Assembly (NCBI GenBank): GCA_951394405.1
Contig: OX596343.1
Location: forward strand, 2,666,001 to 2,730,000
Origin: Coprinellus micaceus
Taxonomy: Eukaryota; Basidiomycota; Agaricomycetes; Agaricales; Psathyrellaceae
Length of the DNA: 64,000 nucleotides
Direction of reading: 5' to 3'
Under the pieces are notes generated by a model. The model had not been told where the DNA came from. It did no database searches and was given only the letters and a program-made list of their open reading frames with translations. Numbering within the stretch: the stretch's first letter is position 1; each line of letters begins with the position of its first letter. The position numbers and the translations under genes were made by a program. Positions 13,499-26,506 of the stretch are shown one piece after another.

Positions 13499-14172
13499 GA
13501 TAACGATAAAGGGCGGGCGCGCTGATGGCCGGGCGGGGTGGCGGGGACGATGGCGGCTGGGGTCCCGTATGTGCTCGGAGATATGGAGACCTGCAAGAGG
13601 GGCGCGAGCTCGTTAACATGAGTCTACGACCGGACAGCATCGGCCTCGATGAACAAGGGCTTGCGTGCGGCGGATCAGGTTATACACAGCGTAGCGTGCG
13701 GTTCTGGCGGTGGACGACAGGTAATAACTCACCTAAATTAATAGTGAAAGATGGGCTGGCGACAGATCCGTTCTGCAAACGGCCATGCTGTGCGTTGTCA
13801 GCACACAACCCATTCCGAAAACTGACGAAGATATGAAGTGCCAGCCCTCGGCTTCCGTCATCTCACCGCATCGCCATCGCCATCTTACACATACATATCC
13901 CGGCATCCATGTCTCAACTTCTTATAAACTTAATCTGTCTGTTTATGTTCTATCTAGGCTTCCTCGTAGTCTATACGGATACAAGGCGATGCATGCGCCC
14001 AGCCACCCAACCTTGAGGCAGCAATGCGCCACGTTTGCGTCCCCTCTTCCAACCCTCGCGCCAGTCGCGATTCCACTCTCCCAAACATACAGTATTCAAT
14101 ATAGGCTCGAGTACACATGACTCAGCCCCTCTTTCACAGTATACTCAGGAGCCAGACCTCTAAGCGAGTCGC

Positions 14173-14186
14173 CCGACGGGCGCTTA
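14173..14186 (-). repeat. Dispersed motif TAAGCGCCCGTCGG, copy 3 (inverted)
   Basis: Exact 14-mer on the minus strand, intergenic. A partial plus-strand TAAGCGAGTCG lies just upstream at 14161, so the two face each other. Confidence 0.85.
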
Positions 14187-15960
14187 CCCCGCGGCCCCTG
14201 ACCCCTCTGGGAGATGGGGGCGCTCGGCGGGAGTGAAGGAACCAAATTTGATACGTCGCGTACTATGGCGTGTATACTTGAGTCACAGTGCGAATTGCCC
14301 AGTTGGAACTTCTTGGCTGCGAATCGAGGGTCCAATGGGGAATCACCAGCTACATACAGTGGTGAGTATGAGTACGAGTCAGATCAAACAAATGAAGCTC
14401 TTAGAGGACTTATGCTGTGCTCGGCACATACGCTAGTGTGAAAGATGAAGGGGGAAGACGTGGATTTTCGTGATACCCGATCTTGCGTTCGACATCAGGG
14501 AGAGTATCCTAGATCAGAAGGCTAATTCTAATGCATCTCTTCACACTAGTAAGCACTCGTCTAGTCGGGGGAAGGAGGAAGAAGGGGTCTGCATCTGAGT
14601 TCTACATACTTCGAATTGACTCTGCACAAGACGGATATGATGAGGAAGGCCTTCCCGTGCACCCGACCTGGAGGCTGGCTTTAGATTAGGCTAGTGGGTG
14701 AATAAAATCGCCCCTTGTAGCAAGATCGTGAAACCCGTAACAAGTCGGTGCTAGCGGGAGGCAGTGAATCATTCATTTAAAGTAAATTACAGCGACAGAC
14801 GGATACAGTCCGGACTCCACTTCACTTGAGGGAATCTACTTCTGAGGTTCTAAACCCCAGATTCCGTCATCCCATCCATCTCCATCTTACACATATCCCG
14901 GCATACACCCGCATCGAACCCAAACTCAAAGTCCAATTGTCTCGTGTTCCGTAGAGAGTCTAGACAGAGTACAGTAACATATACGCGGAACGACCTATGC
15001 CTCCACCCAAAGATTTCCATCAACTTACCTCGCCACTTTCGATCTTCCTGCGCACCACCGGTTCTCTCCTCGTGCTCATCCTCCCAAACACGGCCTACAT
15101 GATAATACCGCCGCGCCTCTTTCAGACCGCCGCCACTTCAGTACACTTTGCACCAAGGTTCAGCCGCGGAGAAAGAACGGGTGATCCCACCGGGTTCTTC
15201 TGATCTGATCCTACCTATCACTTCCCTTCTCGTCCTCCCTCCTCGTCACACCACCCAATCGTTCTCAGCATCAGCGAGCATCAGTGAGAAGCAGGCCTTC
15301 GACGACGGCCCCCGCTGTCGACGCACCTTTTGTCGTCCCGTTTAGTCCGTGTCGCGCGTATGCAGTACGTAGTACGTATGTGATCAGTCAGTGCGCTCGG
15401 AATACGTGCATACTGACTTAACGCGGGAGTGGCGGGGTACTGGGTCCGCCGGAAACACCGGCGATGATCTTCCAAGTTCGCTTTGCCACAAGGGTGAACT
15501 TTGATTCCTAGCACACGGTCGACATATCACCGTCAGCTTACCTATGTCGCGCGTACTCGTCAATCGAACGACTCGAGCGGATACACTACACCCGTCCATC
15601 GCAAGGGACTGGACGTAGGAATAACAAACCCGACGATCCTCAAGCGGTCAATTCCCCGCAAACGACCAACGTAGTCTGATCGCCTTTACATACGGGACCA
15701 GAGTAACGAAGCTTTCCAACCCTTCACCTCCAAAAGTGTACTTGGATTTCGAAGTCCTGGCCGAGGAAGGTTAGGCGCGGGCAATCAGCCGCGCGGCATC
15801 GCCGCCGTACCCTTCGGAAGGAAGTGAAACCTTCACGACTGCACAACGACTTACAATCCATTGCGGGGTAGTCATCCACTTCACTCCAAGTAAACATCAC
15901 ACCTCAAGACCCCCAAAACGCGCCGCACATGTAAATGTGATGAGAACGGCCACCCGTGCG

Positions 15961-15980
15961 ATCTATCGATCGATCGATCG
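15961..15980 (+). repeat. ATCG tetranucleotide microsatellite
   Basis: Short run of repeated ATCG units in non-coding DNA. It lies about 25 bp upstream of two AAGCGC-type motifs. Confidence 0.9.
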
Positions 15981-17560
15981 CCATCTCTTAAGCGCTCGCG
16001 AGGTTAAGCGCCCAAACGCGGGAGAACCATGAAGCCATCACCGTGCTTTCGCCGCTCACATTGTCCTATCGAACATTCCTATCAGAAAATGTAGACCGAT
16101 ACCGATGCCTTTCTTTGCGTGCGCTTCCACTTGGCCCCGGAAAGGCTCCTTCTTGTTCCATCGTATATGTAAGTACTCACTCCCCACGAGTTCCCCTGTT
16201 TGGTAACAAGTTCTTCCGAAGCTCAGAGGCTCCATCCAGCTTGTAATGGACTTCCGAGCTTCTGAGCTCCCATCAGAGTGCTATGTGTGTGCTTGGACTG
16301 AATAGGCGATGATACCCACTGAGGCTGGCTATCACTTCCCTTGTTGCGAGATCAAACTCTCATACCCTGCTTCTGAGGTTCTAATGATCGTGCTGAGTTC
16401 TGAAGCGTTCCACTGGGTTCGATTCCCATAGGAAGGTTTACAGCAGTCCAAAGTTCTTCTCGCCTTTCCGACGTGGTGCACTCAGTATGGAGCGAACGCA
16501 GTCCCGCTGGGGAATGAAATGACCTAACCACCCACTTCAAGTCCGAGTGGATCCTCTGTCAGAAAGCCGCCTTTCCCGACGCGCGCTCGGCCAATCCCCC
16601 ACCCATAATTTTTTGAAGCCACCGTCGAACCTCTCGAATCGTACTGATATCAGATATACACTCGATCAAGCCTCCGCCACACCCGGGAATTGGGGTTCAA
16701 GAAATTCAAAACCGTTGGGGCGACGATTATTCGGCGATTCGAGTTCATTTTACGCTCGGGGTTCTGGACTTCGGTTGATGTCCGTTGTCTGCGTTTCCAT
16801 TGACGCCACTCTATACATGCAATGCGTGTTTTTCATGTGCGCCTGCTGAGTGCTCCATTGGATTTCATTTCATCGATATCCTGGCGTTCTGTATTCAATC
16901 CACTGAGCGTGTAGGCTGTCAGCGTTCTGCGGTCCACTTACTTCTCCGAGAGGGAGACAGGAGGAGTTTTCTCTCAAATGAGATCAATATGGAAGAGCGA
17001 GAAGAGACGACGGTCTCCACTCTCCGTTCGGAGCGGGGAAGCGGTTCGATGGGGATTAGGCGCCCGTCGGGATCCGGGATCCAAGCGCTCCGTGTAGGGC
17101 GGGTGGCGGGTGGCGGGTGCCGGTAAGAGAAGTCGGCGGGTCCCTGTGTTGGTTATTCAATGGAGTATCGCATACGCTAACCTTTGCCCCTTACACCATT
17201 CTTAGCGCGTACGGATACCGTCACACCTCTGAAAGTTAAGAGCAAGCTCTACGGGGCGTAATACCGCCTGTTGAGGTTCGAACGTAGCACTTCGGCAACA
17301 GACGGCACGGCATTTGTCGGGAACCAAACACGGCCACCTTGACGGCGTTGCTCAAAATCTCTTTTGTGTTTTTATATCGACCACATCCACGTTCACCAAA
17401 GTCGACAGTCGGCCCAGAGGCGGTTACTGTGTTTCGTCCTCACTACGATCACCATCTTCCACGCGAAATCGAAGGACACCCTCGTCATGGCGAAATTCAA
17501 CCCCCTGGATTACTGGAGATGAATCCAGGGTGGCACGCTGACCCTTGGACGCTGTCTCGG

Positions 17561-17585
17561 AGGTGGTGGTGGTGGTGGTGGTGGT
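17561..17585 (+). repeat. GGT trinucleotide microsatellite
   Basis: Eight GGT units in non-coding DNA. Confidence 0.95.
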
Positions 17586-18308
17586 ATATACGGCACTAGG
17601 TGGATCATGGAACACGGAACTCGGATTTAACACTGGCGATATCCCCTGGACGACCAATCCTTTCCTTTTGAGCTCATCGTCGACTGGGGTCTGCGAATAC
17701 TTATCTTGAAGAGCGCACCAGCACGACCATGTTGATGTGTGTGTGTGTGGACTGCGAATTGGCCTCGAAGCTTTCAAAGGCCTAGATTCTCGAAGGGGTA
17801 CGATAGGTTTGGAATGAGGCTTTCTCGACAATGACGACCATCATGCCTGCGCAAGGGTGCGGGATCTCGCTCCAATCGTTTCGGAACTAACTTGTCTTTC
17901 GAATTTACCCTGATGTCGTTCGGTGTCTCGCGTTCTTGGCTTGTCAACACCACAATGGCCGGCAACTCTCATGGCGCCGCCGTGGCCGCATGAGTTCTCC
18001 ACCTCCTATCTGACGACGCCATACCCATCTGTGATTTTACAACTAACTGTGTGCTGAAGTAACTAGAGATATACGGATCTGGTAGAACCCACCAGTCGCT
18101 CAACGCGTCCTCTTCCAGCTATGCCTCTCCCCCCTGGTCCAGATTTACTGCACCCACCTCCCGGTGGCGGTAGAGGAGTAGCGTCTCCCTCGTCCTCTCT
18201 CTTTACGGCCCTACTCACGTCTCTCCTTCTCCTGCTGTGTCCAGCGCATCTCGCCTAATCAACCCACGAAAGCAAAAGCTAGCCATCCCATCGGCGACGA
18301 CTACCAAC

Positions 18309-19728
18309 ATGATGCCCTCCTTCCCCGCCCCACAACCCACGCGCCAACAGCTTATCAAGTCCACGCGCAAGCTCCAAGCTGTCCTAGGCACAACGCCTAT
18401 GGTCCTTGAGCTCGAGCTTTCTTCCTCTACCCACACCTCCTTCCTCCAAAGCTCTTCTTCATCCACGTCACCGTCATCCGCCGATGAGCTCACCACCAAC
18501 TCGAGCTCGAGCGAAGACGAGGATAAGGAGAAGACCCTTGTCGATGACGACGCCTCGTACGTCGTCGTACCCACCTCAATTCCGAAAACTTGGTATACCC
18601 CCTACTCTCTCCCAACCGCTGTCCCTGTCGAGACGATGCTCCCCATCCCCGGGACCCGCTCGTACCTCCTCCACGACCCCAACCCTGCGAAGAGAGCCCG
18701 ATCGAACACGAAGCGCGCGTCGGGGAGCACGAAGGGCGGGGAGAAGGCCAACAGGCAAAGGAGTAGAAGCGAAGTTGACACCACGTCCAAGCCAAAATCC
18801 AAACCCCCACCACTCGCCCAAACAGTCCTCTTCCGCCTACGCTCGAACCCACGTCCGCTCTCCTCCCCAACCTCCATCGCCCCTCTACAGCCTCTTCCAT
18901 GACGCCACCACGAACCCACCGCAAGGCCTCGTCAGCCTCTACATTCACCGATGTCAGCCGCGAGCCTCTCTCTCCCTTTTCCCAGATGTTCAGCGACCGC
19001 CTATCAATGATGCCCGAGGAACAGTGGGAGAGGAAGGAGAAGGAGATGCGAAGGAAGAAGATGGATAAAGTTAAGCGTACGTTGGGAGAGAACGTCCCTC
19101 CCGAGCTCGTCTTCCGTGCTACCCCACCTGCGCCTGCCCCATCCTCTATCCCTGCTGCGTCGTCCTCCTCACATCAACCTCGCCCTTCGGACTCGACGAC
19201 CGTTCGCCTCCCGGCACGGAAGACGGTGGGGAAGAAGCATCGACCGAGGAGCTTGAGCGTGCCCGTGGCCTTCTCCGCAGTGGAGAACGTTGAGATCGAC
19301 ATCACCCCTGCAGAGGGCGACCTTCCTCCCCTCGAGCCCGCACCCGCGCCTCGTCCCGTCGTCGTCTCCGCTCCCACACAGCCCCCACGTCCCCTCCAGT
19401 ACCGCCCACCACCCGAGCCCGCAGCCACTCCAAGTCGTACTCCACCAACACCACTATCGCCACTACGACCGTCCTGCCGATCGCTCCCTCGCCCGCGTCG
19501 GGGAGGGGTGGGTATTATAGTGCGCATGATGTGGGGACGACGATTGGGTTTAAGGGGAAGACGGAGAGGACGTTGGAGAGGACGGCGTTTTCTACGCTGC
19601 TTCAGGGTGCTTCGTCTTCGGTGAATGAGCTGGGTGTGTACACCCCCGTGTCAACACACCCTGCGATTCCCGCAAGGTCGTCGTCGCTTCATATTCACAG
19701 GCCTGCGGTGAATACGCACGAAAGTTAG
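18309..19728 (+). pseudogene. Broken Ser/Pro-rich gene of unknown function
   Basis: Three successive reading frames each look coding and in order. Frame A starts at tandem ATGs (18309/18312; RKLQAVLGTTP, YLLHDPNPAKRARSNTK) and ends in a stop at 18902. Frame B (about 18800-19400) contains RTHRKASSASTFTDVSRE, PEEQWERKEKEMRRKK and TLGENVPPELVF, a charged block that looks conserved. Frame C (about 19430 to the stop at 19728) contains GRGGYYSAHDVGTTIGFK and TLERTAFSTLLQGASS. I find no GT...AG pair of normal intron length that would join A to B or B to C, so at least two indels are the simplest reading. A first exon with ATG at 18121 (MPLPPGPDLLHPPPG) is possible. No catalytic motif, signal peptide or membrane segment is seen. 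Function unknown. Confidence 0.5.
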
Positions 19729-21047
19729 CGAGGACGAGGCATTCAGGGAGTGAGTGACGCTCGTGCTGGGGTTATCACACTGGGGCGTTGGTAGTAGGTT
19801 CCCCGGTTCCTTGCCGCCCCCGTTTGCACGGGAACATATCCTGACGGGAGAATTCTCCGCCCAATGCAAGCCCATACCGGAGAGGTATTTGGCTCTCAGT
19901 CTTCATAGAGGCCCAACATCACCCGCACGGTCACATCACATCAGGGGCGGAGGGACGACCGAGCGGCCGTGGTGCCGCACGAAGCCGTCTCGCTGAAACC
20001 TGAACGGAAACTGAGTTCCATGGTTCGGCGGGAGCATGTTTTCGGCGGTTAATTGAATGGGATCCGTTCCCAGGAAGTTGGGAACGGCACGCGGGGCGAG
20101 GAACGCGGGGCGGAGAGGGGGTCTGCGAAGAGGAGCGTGATGAAACCAATGGTGATAGGGAGAGGAGTTTCCAAATGGAGGACATGTGAAAGGAGTTTGA
20201 TTTTGTGTTGGCTAGCACGAAGCATGGGATGTCGAGGAGAGATCCCATGAGGTTCCGCACGGTGGTGGCGTTTGGGGCTGGCGGCGACGAGTTAATGTTA
20301 ATTTCGGTCCTGAACGCCTCTCATTCCCTCGACCGAGTGAGAGCCGCCGATGAGGGATGGATGGCAATGGGGAGTAATTTAGCCAACGTGTTGGTGAAAC
20401 ATAATCTCCACGCTCGTTACAACGCTGGGAACCCTGGAGAGTGAACTGACGAGCTGTGTATGGGCTTCGCCTGCTATCCCCATACCGCGTTCAGAGGGAT
20501 AGGACCAAGTTGACCCACGTTCATAGGTAGTTCCATGGAAGATCGGAGATACTCAGCCCCGTCCTTGTACCCCGCTTGCCGTGCTCCCTAAGCAAAGTAA
20601 ACGGGGCCTAAGCGTGCCTGCGGCTTCCTCGCCACGGTGAGCGTGAACGCATGCAATTTCCTGCACGGAAGGCGAACCGAGTGTACGCCCATAGATCCCT
20701 TATGCAGAAGGCAGAGTATACTTTCTTCGCCATCTCACTCGTTTTCCACATCAACTCGTCCACATCGGCAATACAACTCCCAGCACGGTCGAATGAGCCG
20801 GGTGGTGTTTCGGGAGGATTCCAAGGGGAGAGGCTGCAGGTCAGAGAGAGGTAGTGGACCTTCCATCCAGGTAACTGGGCCTGCCCAGAGGGGCTGGAGA
20901 GTATTCGGGACGCTACTCGACCCCTGCAGCATTCTGAATTCAATTGAGGGCTCATTGCGGCCTGGACCAATCCGGCCTAACCCGCCTTTCTCAGTTCGGC
21001 CACCTCGAGGTGCGTCATTCAAATTTTGTCCTGTCGTTGACGCTCCT
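19729..21047. other. Intergenic region
   Basis: Only short ORFs without recognisable content or splice context. Nothing else is supported. Confidence 0.5.
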
Positions 21048-21420
21048 ATGACCAGTGATGCTCTCGCTACCCGCGTGCATGCTCGATTCCCTGGACGGGT
21101 AAATCGTGCATCGAACGGCTCCATTGTCGTCACCTTTGGACCCTCTCACCAGGGTACGTGCATGCTCGCATCCTTTCCATTTAGGACTCAGCCTCGAGCT
21201 CAATCGCGATCCTCCAGGATTTGCTTACGCTTTGCTAGACCGTCGGTCACAGGCCGTTCCAACCTGTCCAGGAGGCACCAAAGATGACCCTTACATCTTT
21301 ATCTCCAAAGCTCCTTATTTCGTCAAGTCCGAGGGCAGTGGCTCAGTCCCGGAGATCTGCTTCATGCCCCCAGGACGCAAAGTCTTGCCCATCTCGTTAC
21401 TCACCTTCTCTCTATCATAA
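21048..21420 (+). CDS. Possible small hypothetical gene (weak)
   Basis: An ATG-led stretch (MTSDALATRVHARF) and a downstream stretch ending at 21420 (DDPYIFISKAPYFVKS; ICFMPPGRKVLP) would join in phase across a GTACGT...TTTAG pair, but that intron would be only 31 bp, well below the 46-69 bp seen elsewhere here. It could be a remnant or chance. No domain is recognised. Confidence 0.2.
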
Positions 21421-21610
21421 GAAGATAGAATGGGGCCGATCCTGGATATATTTAGAATGAGGTAGCTGGAATTGGCTTGACCTAGTCCCCCTAGACGCGC
21501 CTACAGATACGATTCCCCAGAAGGGCGTCAACTTTGTCTGGAACAGTCTTTCCAACACCCCGTCATCTATTTCCACCATTTAGTACCCAACGGAGACTAC
21601 TATTTAAGTA

Positions 21611-23894
21611 TCAAAGGATGCTCTGTAGTATGGCTGGGTCGCCCGTACCGTGAGGCAAAGCAACAGGGTTACTCACTCTTCCGGCGTCCCACCCGGAGTT
21701 CTTCTCAACGTTTACGTACCCGTTCAAGAACTCGACCGTCGTTCTGTGTACGCTCTTCCCAACCACAAACCTCCCCGTTACGAAAACCCTGTACTCCCCT
21801 GCCAGCGACACGAGTGCTGCCAACTTGATTCTGTACCTGAGCGCATCATCCAATCCTCTGACACCCCCTACTTCATCATACCTCTTCGCACTCTCCTCCA
21901 TTTCCATAAACATCTTCCTCCACCGTAGTGCATCGTATCCGGCGTTCCCATTGAAATTGGTTTCCAGGAGCTCCTGGACGTTGTGGGTTGTGATATCCAC
22001 TGGACCATACTTGATGCTGAACTGAACGATACGTCGTTTGTGTTCCTCAGCGGCCATGTGTCCGCGAAGGCGGGCCCCGCCGTAAACGAGGACGGACCCC
22101 GCGCGTTTGACTTGGCCAAAGTTCGACTCGGGACGGTAGCCGATTTCGTAGTTGATAACGAAGTGGTGAAGGAGGGTACATAGGAACATCCGCTTGTTGT
22201 GCGAGACCCAGGAAGTCGCAATTTGGCGGTCTTGGGAATAAGTGAGCGAGGTGGAGAGTGGAATATACTGTGCCACGTACCAATGCGGTAAATGCGACCT
22301 GGTGGGCACTCGGCCCCGTGGTATGCATCCCAATCTTCTCGCTGGCACTGTGCGGAACAGTACACGGCCACACCGCAGTGCGAACATTTCAGCGAACGCG
22401 ATGTTTTGGGGGAAGCTCGGGTGTGGTGCTATTGACAGACATTAGAGATGGTGATAGTGGATGGGCGGATAGACCTCACAGAAAGGTTATCACAAATGAC
22501 TGGCAGCGGTTTTGTGGCCTCAGTCCACGCGTCCTCATAAGCACGGAAGCATATCATAAACATAGACCACCTCGCCCCGAGCCGCCCTCTAGCCAACGAA
22601 ATCTTTTGCCCGTCAGGGAGGCGTGACAGCCCGCGCACGGTCGCGTCGCAGACAACTTTATCCACCCCCGATGCGGACAGTATATCCAGTGGTCCAAAAG
22701 GCCACTCTGGGCCCTGTCTCCACCGTCTGAACGGATACTCAGAGACCTGCTGTTCTGAGAGCATGTCGTCGGCGATGACTCGAAGGAGGTCTGCGTCCAG
22801 AAGTTGTGAGACCACACCCTGGACGAGGAACGCGGGGCGGAATCCAGGGTCTGCGAGTAGGAGAGTGGAGCCGACCGCGACCGGAAGGGGGGTTACTTCG
22901 CGATTGTGTGCACTAGTTACACGTAAATCGGTGAAGGCGCTCAGGGTTGAGAAGGCATGGAAAGGGAACCTGGATTTGACGTAGGCCTTGATGAAAAGCG
23001 GGACCTTGAGGAAAGATTGCATGAGGTTGACGATGGTGATGGGGTCGGATATTGGTGGGAAAGATTTACTCTTGCTCCTTGATGCTTTCCACAACCTCAG
23101 TCGAGCGAGCGAGCCGTCGATGAGAGCCTGGTGCGCACGGGGAGTAAAGCTCTCGACCCTCTGGCGGAATACCTTCATGCTTCCTGCGTCAGGAACAAAG
23201 CAGGAGACTAGACAGACCAGCGGGCACGACTGCCCTTCCACGTCGTACTGGATATACATTGGCTTTCCAACTGGGCTTTTCCACCGCCAGAGGTAGAGCA
23301 TTAAGTCTATCATGGGCATAGATTGCCGCATCAAAGCTCGCAAATCTTCGGTCCCGTTGCTGTACATCGTTTCCAAGGCTTCCCCAGCAAACGAAGGCCC
23401 AAACTTGAGTGCAGTTTCCTCGACGTGTTCGGCGTAGATCCATGTGGTCTCGCGTGCCAAAAAGAGGAGCCAGCGAGAATACGTCCCTAGGTTCTCCTTG
23501 TAGATGGGGGAGTATATTTCCTTGGCCCTTCCGTTCGTTTTCGACATAAGGTGGCTCACGGAGGTCATCACCACCTCCACACAGCGCCGGACAAACATCA
23601 TCCTTTGTCGGACATGCTCCGACTCCGGAAATCCATCGGGAGGCATCGTTTCGTCTTCAAGAAGACCAAACACAAGCTGGATGGCAATAGAGCCATCGTC
23701 AGGGTTGCTTGGCCAGCCCAGGGGTGTAGAGAGAAGCATGATGTCGGCAAGGGAGCGCTGCTCGACCGCACGTAGTGTCTTGGATGGAACTAAGGATTTA
23801 GGCGACATGTCCGCGGTTTTGGCGTGCTTACTATCTCTGTTTTGAAGTTCTTGGCGCGCTGGCGCATTCGAGGCGGTTCTGGGTCCGTGTCCAT
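21611..23894 (-). CDS. MYND-finger family protein, copy 2 (709 aa)
   Basis: Four exons in phase: 23894-23832 (21 codons, ending FKTEI), 23778-22480, 22428-22281 and 22230-21611. The N-terminal ~450 residues are a helical, unrecognised region (NPDDGSIAIQLVFGLL; MIDLMLYLWRWKSP). The MYND-type zinc finger starts at CDNLS, is split by an intron, and continues HHTRASP then CSHCGVAVYCSAQCQREDW and a final H-x3-C (HGAEC). The first zinc-ligand pair looks like Cys plus His rather than the usual Cys pair. A C-terminal ~210 residues follow (DRQIATSWVSHNKRMFL; GYVNVEK). MYND fingers generally mediate protein-protein contacts; there is no SET domain here, so methyltransferase activity is not implied. It is tandem with copy 3. 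The first ATG of the 63-nt first exon was chosen because a GTAAGC donor follows at the position shared by all copies. Confidence 0.9.
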
Positions 23895-24175
23895 AACTTC
23901 AGGCGTAAGAGATTTAGAGGGTGATGAAAGTCGAGAACAAAGGCGAGTCGAGTAGGGCGAAGTTGTCATTTGCCCGTGTTTGTTCGACAGGGGGTCGGGT
24001 CGTGGCGGCCCGCTATGTAAGTTGCCGGACAGCCGAAGTCAGCTGCGACTCCCTGTATCTCGAGCGTTGAGACTGAGAACTGGGGTTCCAGCAGTTTGCA
24101 TGGTCAGATATCACCTCCAGGGTGAGAAATATAATCAAATTTAAGATTTAAGCACTTTACAAGACCCGGAGAATC

Positions 24176-26506
24176 CTATGAGCAAAACGAGCGACGACAC
24201 AAGCAGTTTTCGTCGTCGCAAGGGGAGGCGCCCGTCGGAACCATACAATCAGGAACGAAGGCCTCACTGCCGGCGTCCATGTTCATCCTCCGCTCCACTT
24301 TGACCAAGCCATTCAGTTTTTGTACTGTTGTAGTACCTTCCTTGTTGTCCTGGGTCACCAAAAAGAGACCTAAAACCCGGATGCGGTACGAACCGCAGAA
24401 AGCGCTGCAAAGAGCTAACCGATGTCGTTGGTGGAGTCCGCTTCTCGGGTCCGGGTGCTGAAGGATGGGCTTGTGCAGCTCGTGGAGAAGAAACTTGACC
24501 CTATCGTCATGAAAGGTTACAACACCGTCGTGTGAAAGGCGCGTGAGAGACTCGAGTGATTGCAAGTGGAACTTGGTCGGGCAATTGAGGGTGTTAAAGT
24601 AGACTATGGCATCTTCTGTTGCATGAACGCGGGCCTTGTGAAATTCGCATATGGGCCCCATCGTTTTCTCGTGGTATTTGAGCGTTGACTGTTCGAGGAG
24701 AACGCCGTATTCGATTCGTTCGGCTCGAACTCCAACTTCATAGCATAGTACCGAGTGATGGAGCAAAGACAGAAGGAACGACCGGTAGCGGTGGCCGACC
24801 CATGAAGATTCGATTTGACGAGCTGAAGGACGGCCATACCGTAAATCTCGAGGCGTAAATGAGGAACTAGGAAACGTACTGAGGCGGTAGTATCGATTCC
24901 TAGGGCATTCTTTCCTATGAAAGGCGTGCCAGTCTTCGTGTTGGCACTTTTGAGAGCAGTAAACGGTCACTTGGCAGTGCGAGCACTCTTTGGGAGGACC
25001 AGACTGTGTACTATTGAGGCGGTGCTAGATTAGAGATATGAGCGGAGGTGCCAGTGGAAAGTGACTCGTCGTTACCTTCGGGTTGTCGCAGAGATCCACG
25101 TGGGTACCTGACTCCGTCTTCTGGTCTTCACCTCTCCACGCCCTGTCGTACATAGCTAGGGTAGGGAGGTAACGCGCCCAATGGTCACAGTACCAATGGG
25201 CGTCTAGGAGCCGGAGCTTTTCCTGAGGTAGTTTTGACATAGCGTTGAGTACTGCGTTCAATATTGGCCGGTGGACGCAGAGAGAGATCAAGATGGGCAT
25301 CGGTTCTCCTACCCCGTTCCTAACGTCGTCCCCGGAGAATGGATACCAGGGAAATTCCGTGCCTTCTGATTGGGATAGGAGGTGATCGGCGAGCACCTCC
25401 AGAAGGCCAGCTTCGAGAAGTTCTGGAACCGTCTTGTATGAGAGGACGACAGGCATCATTTCCATAGGGAACAGCCATGTCGATATTGCAACTGGGAATG
25501 AGACGAACTGCGGACCGTGCATCGTAACGGTACGGAGGTCTGGGGATTCTCTCGCTATGGAGAGGACCTTAGGGCCGAACTTGGATCGAGCGTACCATGC
25601 TGCGTATTCCGGAAAATCCAAGAAGATATGGATGACCCGCAGCAATTCAATGATTGCAATCGCCTTCGATCTGGGCCTGAGCATTTGCCATTCCTCCAAG
25701 CGAGAGACCGCGGCACCGAAAAATTTGCGATTCTCCGAATCCGTGAAAGCATGAACCCGCTTCTTGACACGATCGAGACAGCCCTCGTCCGCCATCATGA
25801 GAAGCAATGTGCTCACAGCAGGACACCGGTCGTCTGCTTCTGCCAGGAATCGGTATTGCATCGTCCTCCCGTCTGTGTCTCTCCAGGACCAGGATGTGAA
25901 GACGAGTTCTAGCGCCTCCTGATTCGCCCTGATAGCAGCACGAAGCTTATCGCTGCCAAGAATGTAGATCGTTTCGAGAGATTGAGCCACGATCATCGGC
26001 CCATTGGTATAGGAGCGGGGGAATCCCCAATGAGCAAAGAGCAAGGAGGATTCCCGGTGCATAAAGGCCATCCAACGAATCAGGGTAGGTAGGTTGTCCT
26101 CGAGGGGAGAGGATATCAAGGGGTGAACCCCGGTCTTGTCCCCGGAACCGACCTTGTTGAGGAAAGGTCTGAAGATAGTCTCGGTCGCTGCACGAATGAC
26201 ATCGATGGTGTCCTTCGCTTCCGTTTGACCAATATCGTGGTGGTGTTTTTTCTCCCTGGAAGGCATGACCTCGCCTTTCAGGATCTCGAAGACGACGCGA
26301 AGGGCCAGCCCCCCGTCGTGTGGGTCCATGGGCCACTCTGCCTTGGAGAGTCGAAGTAGATGAGGAGGGGAACGTCGTTCTACATCCCGTAGCAACTGCG
26401 TGGAACGATGAGTGAGGATATATCTACAGGGGAGGCACATTAAACGCACGAGTTCAGTTTTAAACTTCTTTGCTCTTGGGCGTCTATCAGGAGTGTATAT
26501 TGACAT
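24176..26506 (-). CDS. MYND-finger family protein, copy 3 (722 aa)
   Basis: Exons 26506-26450 (exactly 19 codons, MSIYTPDRRPRAKK...), 26395-25076, 25024-24880 and 24822-24176 join in phase (2,169 nt). It has the family N-terminal region (DPHDGGLALRVVFEIL), the split finger CDNPK / HRLNST... followed by CSHCQVTVYCSQKCQHEDW and HRKEC, then the C-terminal block (RQIESSWVGHRYRSF; LNGLVKVERR). The last intron (57 bp, GTACGT...TTCAG) is a multiple of three without a stop, so its retention would give a longer in-frame protein; I inferred the intron from the equivalent position in copies 2 and 4. The C-terminus has an extra Cys-rich tail (DDENCLCRRSFCS). The gene is head-to-head with copy 4, with 168 bp between the two start codons. 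Confidence 0.9.

Larger units (their letters stand above)
10174..18308. other. Gene-poor region of about 8 kb
   Basis: No ORF here has convincing length, composition or splice structure. Contents: the 5' flank of the large low-complexity gene (10.2-10.9 kb); pyrimidine-rich stretches; microsatellites near 12.0, 12.6, 16.0 and 17.6 kb; and several copies of the dispersed AAGCGCCC motif (11.15, 11.90, 13.47, 14.18, 16.01 kb, plus a variant at 17.06 kb). Genes with very short exons could be missed. Confidence 0.6.

Noticed and set aside
16405..16440. tRNA-like T-arm (GGGTTCGATTCCC)
   Set aside because: No matching acceptor stem, A box or anticodon arm could be built around it.
24228..24241. Another GGCGCCCGTCGG copy
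   Set aside because: It lies in the coding exon of MYND copy 3 and lacks the TAA start of the motif, so it was not counted as a dispersed element.
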